From the NCBI GenBank assembly GCA_030745875.1, contig JASLNT010000116.1, positions 1 to 36,341 of the forward strand: 36,341 nucleotides of DNA. Reading direction: 5' to 3'. A program made the translations under genes and the position numbers. Shown here in pieces: positions 1-9,207 of this stretch. This DNA is from Phycisphaerae bacterium (lineage in GTDB: Bacteria; Planctomycetota; Phycisphaerae; SM23-33). Under the pieces are notes generated by a model that worked only from the letters and a program-made list of their open reading frames with translations, was not told where the DNA came from and ran no database searches. Within the stretch, counting starts at the first letter, position 1. Each line of letters begins with the position of its first letter.

Positions 1-2805
1 GTCTAATCCCGCGCCATTAGCGGGTTCCATCACAATATTGCTCTTGCCGTCTTTAGAGACCATCGGCTTGGTCCATTTGATCCCATCCTTCGACTCGGCG
101 TAGGCAAGACCGATGCCTTTTCGTTTACTGGGCATGTACCACAGGCGGAACATCTTTCTTTGTTCGTCCCAGTGCGGGGAAAAGAACCAGCAGAAGGCGG
201 ACTCGCCGAATGAGTAGCCTGCGCCGCCATCCGGGCCCTCATGCACCTTACCGGTTTGAAAATCCGAAGGCAGCGTTGGCTTCATCACCACGCCATGTTT
301 CTTGGCCTGTCCGGCCTCGAGAGTGACGTTCTCCTTTTTCGCAACGACATAATCGTCGACGAACAACTGCTTCTGCAAGCCGACAGGCACGAGTTTTTCG
401 GCGGCGGGTTTCAAAGCTCCTCGTCCCACCGTGTCCGTAGGGCCTGTAAAACCGGGTCCGCCCGCTCCGACATACCCGTGACTTGCTCCTGATTTCGCGG
501 GGCTTACCCAAAACGCATAAAGCGAACCATTGGTCAACCGGAAGCGGAAACGGACCGGCTTGCCGGCCAGGGCGGACAGGTCTTTGGCGCCTTTCCAGGT
601 AATCGCCGCTTGTGTACTGTCAGTTGCAACCGGATTGCAGTTGGCCGCACTGAACGGTTCGATCGCCTTTCCGTCCTTATCGAGGGCTTCGACGCGCAGA
701 TCGCCCTTGCCGCAGTCGGCGTTGACGAAGAGGTGTTTACCCTTGAAAGTCATTGGCCGCGTGGTCATGGAACCTGCCTGATCGCCCGCATCCAGGGAAG
801 CAAAACCATCGCGACGCAGGAGGGCCAGTCCCGTCACGGCATTCCCGTGCATGCCGGTTTTATCTTCTATTCGTGCGGAGAAATAGATGTAGAGCTTATC
901 GCCGACGACAAGACAGCATCCGCCCACCGGTTGGGCATTGCCGAAGTTCCAGGTTCCCTTTTTCCACGACGGACTGATAAACGGTTTCCGGTCGGGGCGG
1001 TCCCAGTGGAACCCATCGCGGCTGAAGCCGGTCAGGATCCGGCAGTATTTTTGAGTGCCCTCTTTGGCGACAGTACGGTTATCCGGGCCGGTCCAGATCG
1101 CGAAGAGTCCCAACATCAGGCTCTCATACGGGGCGGCGGAAAGACTGTAGAGTTGCGGCTTGATGTTTTTGAATCTGGGATCCGGATGACGAGGGTCCAA
1201 ATCGTCGGCTCCGACCCAATAGACCGAATCGCCTTCGATCTTCATACCGCGCTGGTAGGGGATCCTCTCGGCAAGCTTTCGCATGTCGCGGTCTTCCATG
1301 TAGGCCCGGCATCTGCCGACCGAACCGCCATGGATGCGGGCTTCATAAACCCACACGCGGCGGAACGGATTATAGAACGCAAGCACGTAATCTCCCCAGA
1401 CGCGTCTTTCGGCCACCGGGGCGCTCCAGTGGATACCATCTGCGCTGGTCCGATAGACGCAGTTCCACGTGCGGTTGAAATGATCCGAACTGAACATCTT
1501 GAAACGCTCGTCGGGCGACTTTGCGTCGTGGTCGAGAATCACCGAGTTGCAGCAGGTCCGGCGTCCCTGGATTACAAGATTGGTGCCTTTTTTGGGCGAA
1601 ACGGTGTTTTCATCCGGCTTCTTAGACTCGGTGAAGACCGGCTTTTTCCAATGGATACCGTCTTTCGAAGTCGCATATCCGTACGAGTTGCAGTAGTAGT
1701 CTCCTTTTGTGCTGTGCAGGTACCAGATCTTGAAGAGTTGATCGCTCGGATCGTGCAGCACTCGGCCCTGGAAGGGCGCCACGAAGAAAGATTTCCCGCT
1801 GGTCTCCCACGGTCGATCCGCTTTGATTACCGGATTGACCTTATGAAAGGTCGGACGATGAAACGTCCGCTTGAGGCCGCTTTCTTCAATCAGGAAATCA
1901 TCGACCAGGAGCTGTCGCCCCACGTCGATGCGTATCACCTTCGGCGGATTCTTCAGGTACGGCACGGGCATCGGCTCGCGCTTGAGTTCTTTCCGCCGGG
2001 GGGGCCAGATCTCGGGCAATACGATCCCATTGTAAAGAGTCTCGCCCGATGCGCCTGGCGCGGCCGCAGGCTTCCCGACCGGCGTCAGCAACTTCATTCG
2101 AATGTCTTTGAACTCGACGTGCATGCCCCTGTCGTGAATCTGTAGGCGGATGGCGCCTTTATCCAATCGCCCCTGCTTCGCGTTGTCGGTGAACTCGGCG
2201 GCGATCTTACCGTTGATGAAGAACTTGAAATGGTTTCCGCGGGCGATGACGCGGGCGTCGTTCCACTGGCGCGGGCGGATGTCGGCCTTGGTCAGCGCCC
2301 CGCTGATCTTGCTGGTTGTCGCCTTGCCGTCGGCTCCGATGACCAGCCGCGTCCCGCGCTTACACGGGTATTCCTTACGTTTTGTAAAATGGAAATCCCA
2401 CGCGCCGAGAATATGAGGACCGATGCCCACATGTCCGAGATCGGCGTGATAACTCTCATAACGGCGCCTGCCTTTCAGGACGGGGCGACCGCGGATGTCG
2501 ATTCCGGTATTGCCCTTGCCCGTCGGAAGGCGATAACTCAGCTTGAGTTCGAAGTCAGCGAGCTCTTTATCCTTCCATGCAAGATAGGAGTGTCCTTTAC
2601 CGCCATGCCCGACAATAACCCCGTCGCGAACGGTCCAGTCAGACGCGTTGGCTTTCGGTGCGACACTCCAGCCGGCCAGCGTCTTACCGTCAAAGAGAGA
2701 GACAAACCCCTTGTCGGCGGATTCCCGGGCAAGAACCGACGCCGGACAGCAGACAGCGATCGACCAGACAACGAACAGAATCTTGCGCCATGGATGGAAT
2801 TGCAT
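1..2805 (-). CDS. Exported DUF1080 domain plus five-bladed-propeller glycosidase-like protein, C-terminus cut by window edge
   Basis: This reading frame is open for 935 codons from an ATG at 2805 to base 1 without a stop, so the C-terminus is missing. The N-terminus is a signal peptide (basic MQFHPWRK, hydrophobic core to about residue 22, VLA-RE cleavage-like site). Residues about 32-240 look like the 3-keto-disaccharide hydrolase/DUF1080 jelly roll: FVSLFDGKTLAGW opening, GNTGIDIRGR and the NDARVIARGN strand are seen. From about residue 290 a repeated 'LLVDDFLIEES ... YATSKDGIHW ... AKSPDERFKMF' pattern, restarted near residue 800 as 'QLFVDDYVVAK ... YAESKDGIKW', suggests GH32/43/68-like propeller units. 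A strong ribosome site (GGAAAGGA) precedes the start, 19 bases after the stop of the upstream gene, so the two are probably co-transcribed. It likely acts on sugars outside the cytoplasm; the substrate is unknown. Confidence 0.82.
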   Translation of the reverse strand, partial: MQFHPWRKILFVVWSIAVCCPASVLARESADKGFVSLFDGKTLAGWSVAPKANASDWTVRDGVIVGHGGKGHSYLAWKDKELADFELKLSYRLPTGKGNTGIDIRGRPVLKGRRRYESYHADLGHVGIGPHILGAWDFHFTKRKEYPCKRGTRLVIGADGKATTSKISGALTKADIRPRQWNDARVIARGNHFKFFINGKIAAEFTDNAKQGRLDKGAIRLQIHDRGMHVEFKDIRMKLLTPVGKPAAAPGASGETLYNGIVLPEIWPPRRKELKREPMPVPYLKNPPKVIRIDVGRQLLVDDFLIEESGLKRTFHRPTFHKVNPVIKADRPWETSGKSFFVAPFQGRVLHDPSDQLFKIWYLHSTKGDYYCNSYGYATSKDGIHWKKPVFTESKKPDENTVSPKKGTNLVIQGRRTCCNSVILDHDAKSPDERFKMFSSDHFNRTWNCVYRTSADGIHWSAPVAERRVWGDYVLAFYNPFRRVWVYEARIHGGSVGRCRAYMEDRDMRKLAERIPYQRGMKIEGDSVYWVGADDLDPRHPDPRFKNIKPQLYSLSAAPYESLMLGLFAIWTGPDNRTVAKEGTQKYCRILTGFSRDGFHWDRPDRKPFISPSWKKGTWNFGNAQPVGGCCLVVGDKLYIYFSARIEDKTGMHGNAVTGLALLRRDGFASLDAGDQAGSMTTRPMTFKGKHLFVNADCGKGDLRVEALDKDGKAIEPFSAANCNPVATDSTQAAITWKGAKDLSALAGKPVRFRFRLTNGSLYAFWVSPAKSGASHGYVGAGGPGFTGPTDTVGRGALKPAAEKLVPVGLQKQLFVDDYVVAKKENVTLEAGQAKKHGVVMKPTLPSDFQTGKVHEGPDGGAGYSFGESAFCWFFSPHWDEQRKMFRLWYMPSKRKGIGLAYAESKDGIKWTKPMVSKDGKSNIVMEPANGAGLD

Positions 2806-2824
2806 AATGGAGTCCTTTCCTCTC

Positions 2825-5800
2825 CTATTTGCCCTTCGACAGGCAGACCACCGAGCCGTCGGCCAGGCAGATGTAGAGTTTTCCGTATGCTGCGGCCATG
2901 CCGTCGAAAACGGGCGGCGAGGTCAGCTTGTGGGTTCCCAGCGAGCGCCCGTCCGTTCGGGCGAAACATTTTACCAGCCCGCCTTCCTTGCCCCGCCAGA
3001 GCCCCAGGGCCTCGACCGTAGCTTCGTTTCTGATCGCCGGCGGGCCGGCGGCGAAAAGGGTGTCGCCGGCCAGGACCATGGCGTTGGCGTATATGGACGG
3101 GTCATGGCTCGACCATTCGTACTTCACCCGCGTGCCGTTCAGCGAACCGATCACCCGCCGACGCTCTTTGGCGTTGTCTCCGGCCAGGTGAACGATCATC
3201 TTCCCGGCCGATGGAGGCGGTGGTTTGTCGGTCTTGGGCTTGGGCTTGGCGCCCCTTTTGCGCCTCGGCGGGGCGGTCTTGCGGTTGTACTTGTCGGCTG
3301 CGAAGATGTGGAACTCCAGCGCCCGCACCCATCGATGCAGGTGCGGCAGGCGGGCGAATCCGTATACTCTTGTGTCATCGAAGACAAGCATCTTGCCCGC
3401 AGGGGCGGCCTTTTGCGCTGAGTGGTTCGAGCTCGCCCCGCCGGTGAAAATCTTTCCGTAGAGCATGCACACACGGTGGAAACCGGTGCTGTCGAGGAAC
3501 CCTCCGGGGACAAACAGATGCGCGTCCGGTCCGGTCTGGTCGGAGGCTTTGCGGCTGGCTTCCACCGTCGGACGACGCCCGTCGAGTGTGAACTTCTGCG
3601 ACTTCATGAAGATGCTCTTGCCGTCAGAAGACAAGATATCCGGCAGTGCGACTGGGAGGCTGCGATCCTGCATCTTGAACTGGAGATCCTTTTTGGTCGT
3701 GGGGTCAATGTCGCTTAGAACGGTCTCGCTGACCAGCTTGCCTGTAGCTATGTCGAGGCAGATAAAGCGCATTCCGCCGTCGAGGAACATGTTGCGCCCC
3801 GCGACGCAATAGAGCCTGTCACCCAACACCAGCACACTGCCGTGCAGAGGCCAGAGCGATTCGACCTGCTCGTTAGCCACCAAAGACCGAGCCGCCCAAG
3901 CCGCCCGATATCGCCAGACCAGTGCTCCGCTGTCGGCATCCAGGCAGTACACAAAACCGTCCCTGCATCCGAAGACAACTCGTCCTCGGTGGATGGTTGG
4001 CGGGGAGTCCACGCGACCGCCGGCTACGAAACTCCAAACGGGCTTTCCGCTCTCGGCGTCCAGGGCGTGGACGGTGTGTGCGTCTTTGTCGGCGGTGATC
4101 AGCTTCCCGCCGGCAAGAGTGGGAGCTGTAAGATTCTTCCCTATCCGCACCGACCACTTCTGTTTCACGTCTGCGGGCACGTTCGTAGCGGATCGCCCGC
4201 TGCGCTCGGCGTCGTGGCGATACGTGGGCCAGTCCCGGTCACCCTTGGCGACATCAGCCATGGGCGAGCCATAAGCCGAACCCTTCTCAAGACGCGAAGT
4301 TTTCGACACCTTTGGATGCTTGCCGGCCGGAGCCAGCGCATTCAAGCCATGGGTAAGCGACTCCATGTAGCAGCCGCAGGGGTGAGGGGGCTGGTATATA
4401 AGTCCGTTGGCGGGCATGAGCCCGGCCATGCATGCGCCGCGGGTCCAATGGTTGAACGACACCCACCCCTTCGTCGGACTGATGAATTCCGTACCGGTGC
4501 GCGAGGAGATAATGAACCGCTCGGTGGCCTTGGAGCGATAGCAGCGCTGGTGGAACCAGTAGATGTCCCACGGGGGCTTGAACTCGCGTTTGATCTCGCC
4601 GGTGTGTATGTCCCGCCCGGTAAACGTCCCGCTATTGCGGCCCTGGAATATGTCGCCGATCCACACCAGTTCGTCGAGAACGAGGATATCCTTGGGGCAT
4701 TCGAATCCGGTATTCGGAGTCTTGTTGGTCCACAGGATCTTGCCCGTATCGGCTGACAGGGCGGTGAAGGTGCGGAGGTTCTTCGAGACATAGTGGCCGC
4801 CGGAGCCGCGATAGTCTCCCTGGTCCTTCCCGCCGATGAAGAGAACAACATCCTTGTACGACACAAGCGTCGGGGTGTTGCTTGTGGGGATCGCGTCGTC
4901 CAGCAGCACCGGCGTGCTCCAGAGGGCCTTGCCGCCGGCCGGATCGAGGCCGCGGAGGTTCTTTCCGTCATGGAAGAACACGCCCTTTTCGGTAACCGCA
5001 AACGAAAGCGGCGCCACCGGCGTCTCGAGGTCCCACAAGTGTCTGCCCGAAGCGGGGTCCACCGCCCGGATCCACTTCTTCTGCCCGCGCCAATCGTTCT
5101 TGCCGAAACGCTTTGTCTCGGGATACATGTTCGGCTTGTCGCTGGTGACCAGGTACAGCACGCCCTTGCACATGAGTATCTCTTCGGTGGTCACGGTTTT
5201 CGTAAGGATACGCAGCGTCTTGCCCGTCGCGGCGTCCAGTACGTGCACGCCCTCAGCCAGACCGGGCGTGACGAACACGCGGTCTCCGACGGCCACCAGC
5301 CTGCGGGCGCTTTGGGTCGGACCGGACTTGTAGTTCATCAACTGCGTCACCCAGTTCTTGAACGGCTTCTTCCAGAGTATCTTGCCGTTGTACGCGTCGC
5401 GAGCGACGAGCTGCCAGTTCGACGGCAGGAACAGCGAGACCTGCGGCGCTTCGTCGATCAGGTAGAAGAACCGCCCGCCGGAAGTCGCCATCGCCTGGAA
5501 ACTGGTCATCGACTCGTGGTGTCGCGTCCACTTCGGACCCCCGTGCCATTGCAACCGGCGCGGAGGGCCCGCAACAAGGTCCTTGCTGACCGCATTGCCG
5601 CCGGAATCGTAAAGCCAGTGAGTCCACTCGTCGGTGTCCTTGGGCTGGGGCTTGACCGAACCGACCCATTTCCCGCCTGCCCTGGTCAGCAGCACGCCTC
5701 CGGGCCGCAGCACGCGCATGCATTCAGCCTTGGGCGCCTCTGCGCCGGCGACCAGTACGTTAACGCAATTGTCAATGTACGGAAGATCGGAACCGTTCCA

Positions 5801-6082
5801 GGTGTCGACGGCCACCGGTCCGTAGCAGCCGGCCTTGCCGATCGCCGCCCGGGCCTTGCGAACATTCTCGGCGTCCGCATCGAGCCCGTGAACAATAAAG
5901 GCGTCCGAAAGCCGCAAGGCCGCCGTCGCCTCGCCGGAACCGCAACCAAGATGAACGACCAGCCCGCCGCTAACGCCCGTCGACTTGACAGCCTCAACGA
6001 TCCCATCGGCGGCGATCGCCTGGCCGGAAACTCCACCGGCCGCGACGAACAACAATACAAACAGAATACTTCTCGTTTTCAT
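2825..6082 (-). CDS. Exported methyltransferase-fold / PQQ-like beta-propeller fusion protein
   Basis: The 1085-residue product begins with a signal peptide (MKTR, hydrophobic stretch, QAIAA-DG). Residues about 28-145 then carry a class I SAM-methyltransferase pattern: motif I HLGCGSG (44-50), an acidic strand end GLDAD (67-71), PYIDNCVNVL (101-110) and the post-motif RVLRPGGVLL (123-132). The rest is PQQ/quinoprotein-like propeller: repeats such as 'AYNGKILWKK', 'ADTGKILWTN', 'AESGKPVWSF' and 'ADSGALVWRY' fall in two blocks (about 175-560 and 620-1085), separated by an 'HPCGCY' segment. Single-chain proteins of this plan are familiar in Planctomycetes, but the role is not established, and a SAM-dependent domain outside the cytoplasm would lack an obvious cofactor supply. 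ATG with GGAG upstream. First gene of the unit that continues with the DUF1080 protein. Confidence 0.85.
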   Translation of the reverse strand: MKTRSILFVLLFVAAGGVSGQAIAADGIVEAVKSTGVSGGLVVHLGCGSGEATAALRLSDAFIVHGLDADAENVRKARAAIGKAGCYGPVAVDTWNGSDLPYIDNCVNVLVAGAEAPKAECMRVLRPGGVLLTRAGGKWVGSVKPQPKDTDEWTHWLYDSGGNAVSKDLVAGPPRRLQWHGGPKWTRHHESMTSFQAMATSGGRFFYLIDEAPQVSLFLPSNWQLVARDAYNGKILWKKPFKNWVTQLMNYKSGPTQSARRLVAVGDRVFVTPGLAEGVHVLDAATGKTLRILTKTVTTEEILMCKGVLYLVTSDKPNMYPETKRFGKNDWRGQKKWIRAVDPASGRHLWDLETPVAPLSFAVTEKGVFFHDGKNLRGLDPAGGKALWSTPVLLDDAIPTSNTPTLVSYKDVVLFIGGKDQGDYRGSGGHYVSKNLRTFTALSADTGKILWTNKTPNTGFECPKDILVLDELVWIGDIFQGRNSGTFTGRDIHTGEIKREFKPPWDIYWFHQRCYRSKATERFIISSRTGTEFISPTKGWVSFNHWTRGACMAGLMPANGLIYQPPHPCGCYMESLTHGLNALAPAGKHPKVSKTSRLEKGSAYGSPMADVAKGDRDWPTYRHDAERSGRSATNVPADVKQKWSVRIGKNLTAPTLAGGKLITADKDAHTVHALDAESGKPVWSFVAGGRVDSPPTIHRGRVVFGCRDGFVYCLDADSGALVWRYRAAWAARSLVANEQVESLWPLHGSVLVLGDRLYCVAGRNMFLDGGMRFICLDIATGKLVSETVLSDIDPTTKKDLQFKMQDRSLPVALPDILSSDGKSIFMKSQKFTLDGRRPTVEASRKASDQTGPDAHLFVPGGFLDSTGFHRVCMLYGKIFTGGASSNHSAQKAAPAGKMLVFDDTRVYGFARLPHLHRWVRALEFHIFAADKYNRKTAPPRRKRGAKPKPKTDKPPPPSAGKMIVHLAGDNAKERRRVIGSLNGTRVKYEWSSHDPSIYANAMVLAGDTLFAAGPPAIRNEATVEALGLWRGKEGGLVKCFARTDGRSLGTHKLTSPPVFDGMAAAYGKLYICLADGSVVCLSKGK

Positions 6083-6221
6083 AAACAGCTCCGTTCTATC
6101 AGAAACACTTATTGTCGCAATTCAGCAGCCGTCCATTGTACATGACATCAAGACGTAAATCAGAAAACATCGCGGCGCCGATAGGTTTCTTTCCGAGGCG
6201 GCGGCGGGTATTCTTGGGGGC

Positions 6222-7151
6222 GTGAAAGGAAAGTTGTATTTTATTGTCGGCTGCACCGCGTGCGGGAAGGGTGCGCTGGGGCGGCATTTGGCTGGGCTTG
6301 TTGGGGGGCAAATCGTCTCTGCGGATTCGATGAAGGTCTATCGGCGGATGGACATTGGGACGGCCAAGCCATCGCCCGAGGACCGGGCTGAGGCGCCGCA
6401 TCACTGCATCGATATCGTCGAACCGAGTGAGAGTTTCTCTGTGGCGCAGTACGTTGAGCATGCCGATCGGGCGATTGAAGCTATTCGTTCGGACGGCGCG
6501 ATTCCGCTGGCGGTTGGCGGTACGAGCCTCTACATCAAAGCGCTGTCGGAGGGTTTGTTTGAAGGTCCGTCGGCCGATCCTGAGATACGGGCTGAGTTGC
6601 TCGCCCGGGCCGAAGCCGAGGGGCCCGCGGCGCTGCATGCTGAGTTGGCGGCGGCCGATCCGGAGTCGGGCCAGCGCATTCACCCCAACGACACCAGGCG
6701 AATCGTGCGCGGGTTGGAGGTCTTCCGGTCGTGCGGAAAAAGCCTCACCGAGTTGCAGAAACAGTGGGATTCCGGGGAGAAACGCTACGATTGCGTTTTC
6801 ATCGGCTTGCGGCGAGAGAAGCCCGACCAGAGCGGGCGAATCAACGCTCGCGTAAGACGGATGGTGCAGGCCGGTCTGACCGACGAAGTTCGCTCGCTTC
6901 TGGACGAACCGGAGCCCCTGAGCCCCACCGCCGCCCAGGCCGTCGGATACGCCGAACTCATCGCCCACTTTCAGGGCCTCTGCAGCCTCGACGAAGCGAT
7001 CGAGCAAATCAAGATAAACACCCGCCGCCTGGCCAAGAAACAAAGGACGTGGCACAGGCGATTTGAAGGAATACAGTGGTTTGATCTTGCCCCCGACGCC
7101 ACGGTCGAGGAAACTGCCCGGAGAATCGTCGAAAGAATCGAATTCACCTAA
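6222..7151 (+). CDS. miaA: tRNA dimethylallyltransferase MiaA
   Basis: MiaA transfers a dimethylallyl group to N6 of adenosine 37 in tRNAs reading UNN codons. The 309-residue length is normal for the family. Family signatures seen: the SADSMKVYRRMDIGTAKP block (D/S-x-Q/K-V-Y), the APHHCIDIVEP block, VGGTSLYIKAL, IHPNDTRRIVRGLEVF, and the C-terminal INTRRLAKKQRTWHRRF block. The P-loop near residues 10-18 reads GCTACGKGA, where the family normally has GPTASGK(S/T), so the magnesium-coordinating Ser/Thr is a glycine. The start is GTG at 6222; no ATG is available upstream in this frame and the ribosome site is weak. Transcribed divergently from the PQQ-fusion gene. The next gene starts about 30 bases downstream. 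Confidence 0.93.
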   Translation: MKGKLYFIVGCTACGKGALGRHLAGLVGGQIVSADSMKVYRRMDIGTAKPSPEDRAEAPHHCIDIVEPSESFSVAQYVEHADRAIEAIRSDGAIPLAVGGTSLYIKALSEGLFEGPSADPEIRAELLARAEAEGPAALHAELAAADPESGQRIHPNDTRRIVRGLEVFRSCGKSLTELQKQWDSGEKRYDCVFIGLRREKPDQSGRINARVRRMVQAGLTDEVRSLLDEPEPLSPTAAQAVGYAELIAHFQGLCSLDEAIEQIKINTRRLAKKQRTWHRRFEGIQWFDLAPDATVEETARRIVERIEFT

Positions 7152-7183
7152 GACCCGCCTTGTGCGGAGCATGGAAACAGCAG

Positions 7184-7864
7184 ATGGCCGTCGAATACTC
7201 AGTAATAAGCATCGGAACGCTAAGCCGCAATCGTCTCTGGGACGAATCGGCCGCCGTTAGAACCGCACACGCCACCACCACGCTGGTCATCGACGGAGAT
7301 CGAAAGATACTCGTAGACCCCTCGCTGCCAGGCAAAATACTCGAAGCAAGGTTTAACGAACGCACGGGCGGATCGCTGGCGGACATCACCGACGTATTCT
7401 GCACAACGCTCAGACCGATCCACCGTCGCGGACTCGACGCTCTGAGCGACGCCAGGTGGTGGTGCGGCGAGACGGAGATGGAAGCCTACGCACACTACCT
7501 TCAGGGTTTGCTCGAAAGCGCCGAACGCCTGGACGCCGAGCAGGCCGCGGCCATCGAAGCCGATATCGAGATCGTTCGAAGATTCAAGCCGGCGCCCGAA
7601 CGCATCACGCCGCAAGTGCACCTGTTCCCGCTTCCGGGAGCCTCGATCGGATCGGCCGGTCTGCTGCTGGCGGAACCCACCAGCACGGTTCTTATCGCAG
7701 GCGACGCTGTGATAACCGCCGAGCACTTCGCCCGCGGACAGGTCTGGCAGGGATGCAGCAACACCGAAGGAGCCCTGGAATCTCTGCAGGATGTCATCGA
7801 AATCGCCGACGTGATAATACCAGGGCACGATAACATTATCCCAACGGCAAGGAACATGCTCTGA
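7184..7864 (+). CDS. Metallo-beta-lactamase-fold protein with degenerate metal site
   Basis: The 226-residue product has the MBL-fold layout: an opening strand pair, LVDPSLPG (44-50), a helix-strand to TTLRPIH (74-80), PLPGASIGSAGLLL (149-162), IAGDAVITAEHF (171-182) and IIPGHDN (211-217). In active members the block at 75-80 is HxHxDH; here only the last His (H80) is kept, the others being T75, R77 and I79. The usual H of TPGHTPGS is A153. D174 and H215 remain. Zinc hydrolase activity is therefore doubtful. I chose ATG 7184 over an in-frame TTG at 7160 because the protein family start (MAVEYSVISIG) fits and the TTG has no ribosome site; GGAG lies 14 bases before the ATG. Probably co-transcribed with miaA. 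Confidence 0.72.
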   Translation: MAVEYSVISIGTLSRNRLWDESAAVRTAHATTTLVIDGDRKILVDPSLPGKILEARFNERTGGSLADITDVFCTTLRPIHRRGLDALSDARWWCGETEMEAYAHYLQGLLESAERLDAEQAAAIEADIEIVRRFKPAPERITPQVHLFPLPGASIGSAGLLLAEPTSTVLIAGDAVITAEHFARGQVWQGCSNTEGALESLQDVIEIADVIIPGHDNIIPTARNML

Positions 7865-7935
7865 CGCCAGCTCACCGTAATGTCGCCAGCAACTGAACAA
7901 TCCGACGAGGTCGCCCCGGCGAGGGTGAACTGCTG

Positions 7936-9207
7936 ATGTGGGGTGCGTTCTTCATTTCGCATCTGTGGCAGATGGGGGTTATGGCGATTCTGCTGGCGGG
8001 GTCGGCGTTTTTCAGCGGTTCGGAGACCGCGCTGTTCAGTCTGTCGGCCGGTCAGTTGCACCGCCTGTCCAAGTCAGGACGATCCGGACGCATCGTCGCT
8101 TCGTTGGCGCGCGAACCGCGGGAACTGCTCAACGCCTTGCTGCTGGGCAACCTGATTATCAACGTAGCCTATACGGCGATCGCGGCGACGATCGTGTTCG
8201 ATCTGGGCGACAGCGAATTACCCGCGTGGTCTGCTCCGGTCGGGTCGCTGGCGGCGCTTGTGGTGCTGATACTCGCTGGCGAGGTGGCGCCGAAGATAAT
8301 CGCACTGACAGTAACACGAAGGTGGGCGATGCTCTGCGGACCGATTGTGGCAGGGTACAAGCGAATCGTCCAGCCGGTGCTCTGGTTCACCCAGCATGTC
8401 GCTATCGATCCGATCACGAAAATAATAGCGCCCGAGCGAAAGCGAGGAGGCGAGATATCGGCTGGCGAACTGGGCGACGTTCTGTCGCTGGCCGCACGCC
8501 AGGGCGCCATCGACCGCGACGCCGGGGCGATGCTCCAGGAAATTGTGGAACTCACGGGCCTGAAAACGTGCGATATTATGGTCCCGCGCGTTGATATGAT
8601 CGCCCGCGACCTGGCCACTCCGCGGGCCGGATTCATACAGACGTTCAGAGACACCGGACTGACCAGACTGCCCGTGTACGACGGAGACGCCGACAACATC
8701 GTCGGGATGATCGTAGCCAGAACGCTGCTCCTGTCGCCCCGCAAGCCGCTGCGGGAGCTTCTAAAACCGATAACGTTCGTGCCCGAAGCGGCGAGCGTGG
8801 AACGCCTGCTGGTGGGGTTCCGAGCCAACTCGACAAAACTGGCGATTGTGGTCGACGAATACGGCGGGACCGCAGGTCTGGTGACTCTCGAAGATATTCT
8901 GGAGGAAATCGCCGGACAGATGCCCGATCCGCGGGAAAGCGTGCCCGAACCGGCCGTCCGCGAGATCGGAGACGAACTCTACATGATCGACGGAAACCTG
9001 CCGATCCACGAATGGGCCGATGCGTTCGACATCGACCTGAGGCGCCAGCGGATCACCACCGTTGGAGGATTCGTAACCTGGCTGCTCGGACGCATACCGC
9101 GGGTCGGAGACACCGCGACCTATCGAAATCTGCACTTCACGGTCGAATCGATGCATCGCAGGCGAATCGGCAAGCTAAGACTGCAACTGTACACGGGTGA
9201 CGAATGA
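7936..9207 (+). CDS. CNNM/CorC-family transmembrane protein (DUF21, CBS pair, CorC_HlyC domain)
   Basis: The 423-residue protein has the full CNNM/HlyC-CorC architecture. A DUF21 membrane domain (about 1-180) contains AFFSGSETALFSL and the GNLIINVAYTAI helix. A CBS pair (about 210-330) contains MVPRVDMIA, TRLPVYDGDADNIVGMI and AIVVDEYGGTAGLVTLEDILEEI. A C-terminal CorC_HlyC domain (about 340-420) starts around ELYMIDGNLPIHEW. Family members are linked to magnesium or cobalt handling in the inner membrane; the ion here is inferred only from family. A GAGGGTGA ribosome site precedes ATG 7936. The stop codon overlaps the start of the next gene. Confidence 0.9.
   Translation: MWGAFFISHLWQMGVMAILLAGSAFFSGSETALFSLSAGQLHRLSKSGRSGRIVASLAREPRELLNALLLGNLIINVAYTAIAATIVFDLGDSELPAWSAPVGSLAALVVLILAGEVAPKIIALTVTRRWAMLCGPIVAGYKRIVQPVLWFTQHVAIDPITKIIAPERKRGGEISAGELGDVLSLAARQGAIDRDAGAMLQEIVELTGLKTCDIMVPRVDMIARDLATPRAGFIQTFRDTGLTRLPVYDGDADNIVGMIVARTLLLSPRKPLRELLKPITFVPEAASVERLLVGFRANSTKLAIVVDEYGGTAGLVTLEDILEEIAGQMPDPRESVPEPAVREIGDELYMIDGNLPIHEWADAFDIDLRRQRITTVGGFVTWLLGRIPRVGDTATYRNLHFTVESMHRRRIGKLRLQLYTGDE

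Noticed and set aside
610..2145. Long plus-strand reading frame of 511 codons
   Set aside because: It is antisense to the DUF1080/propeller gene, which has a signal peptide, ribosome site and recognisable domains. The plus-strand product has no family features.
4793..6145. Plus-strand reading frame of 450 codons
   Set aside because: Antisense shadow of the methyltransferase-PQQ gene; Arg/His/Val-rich composition and no recognisable domain.
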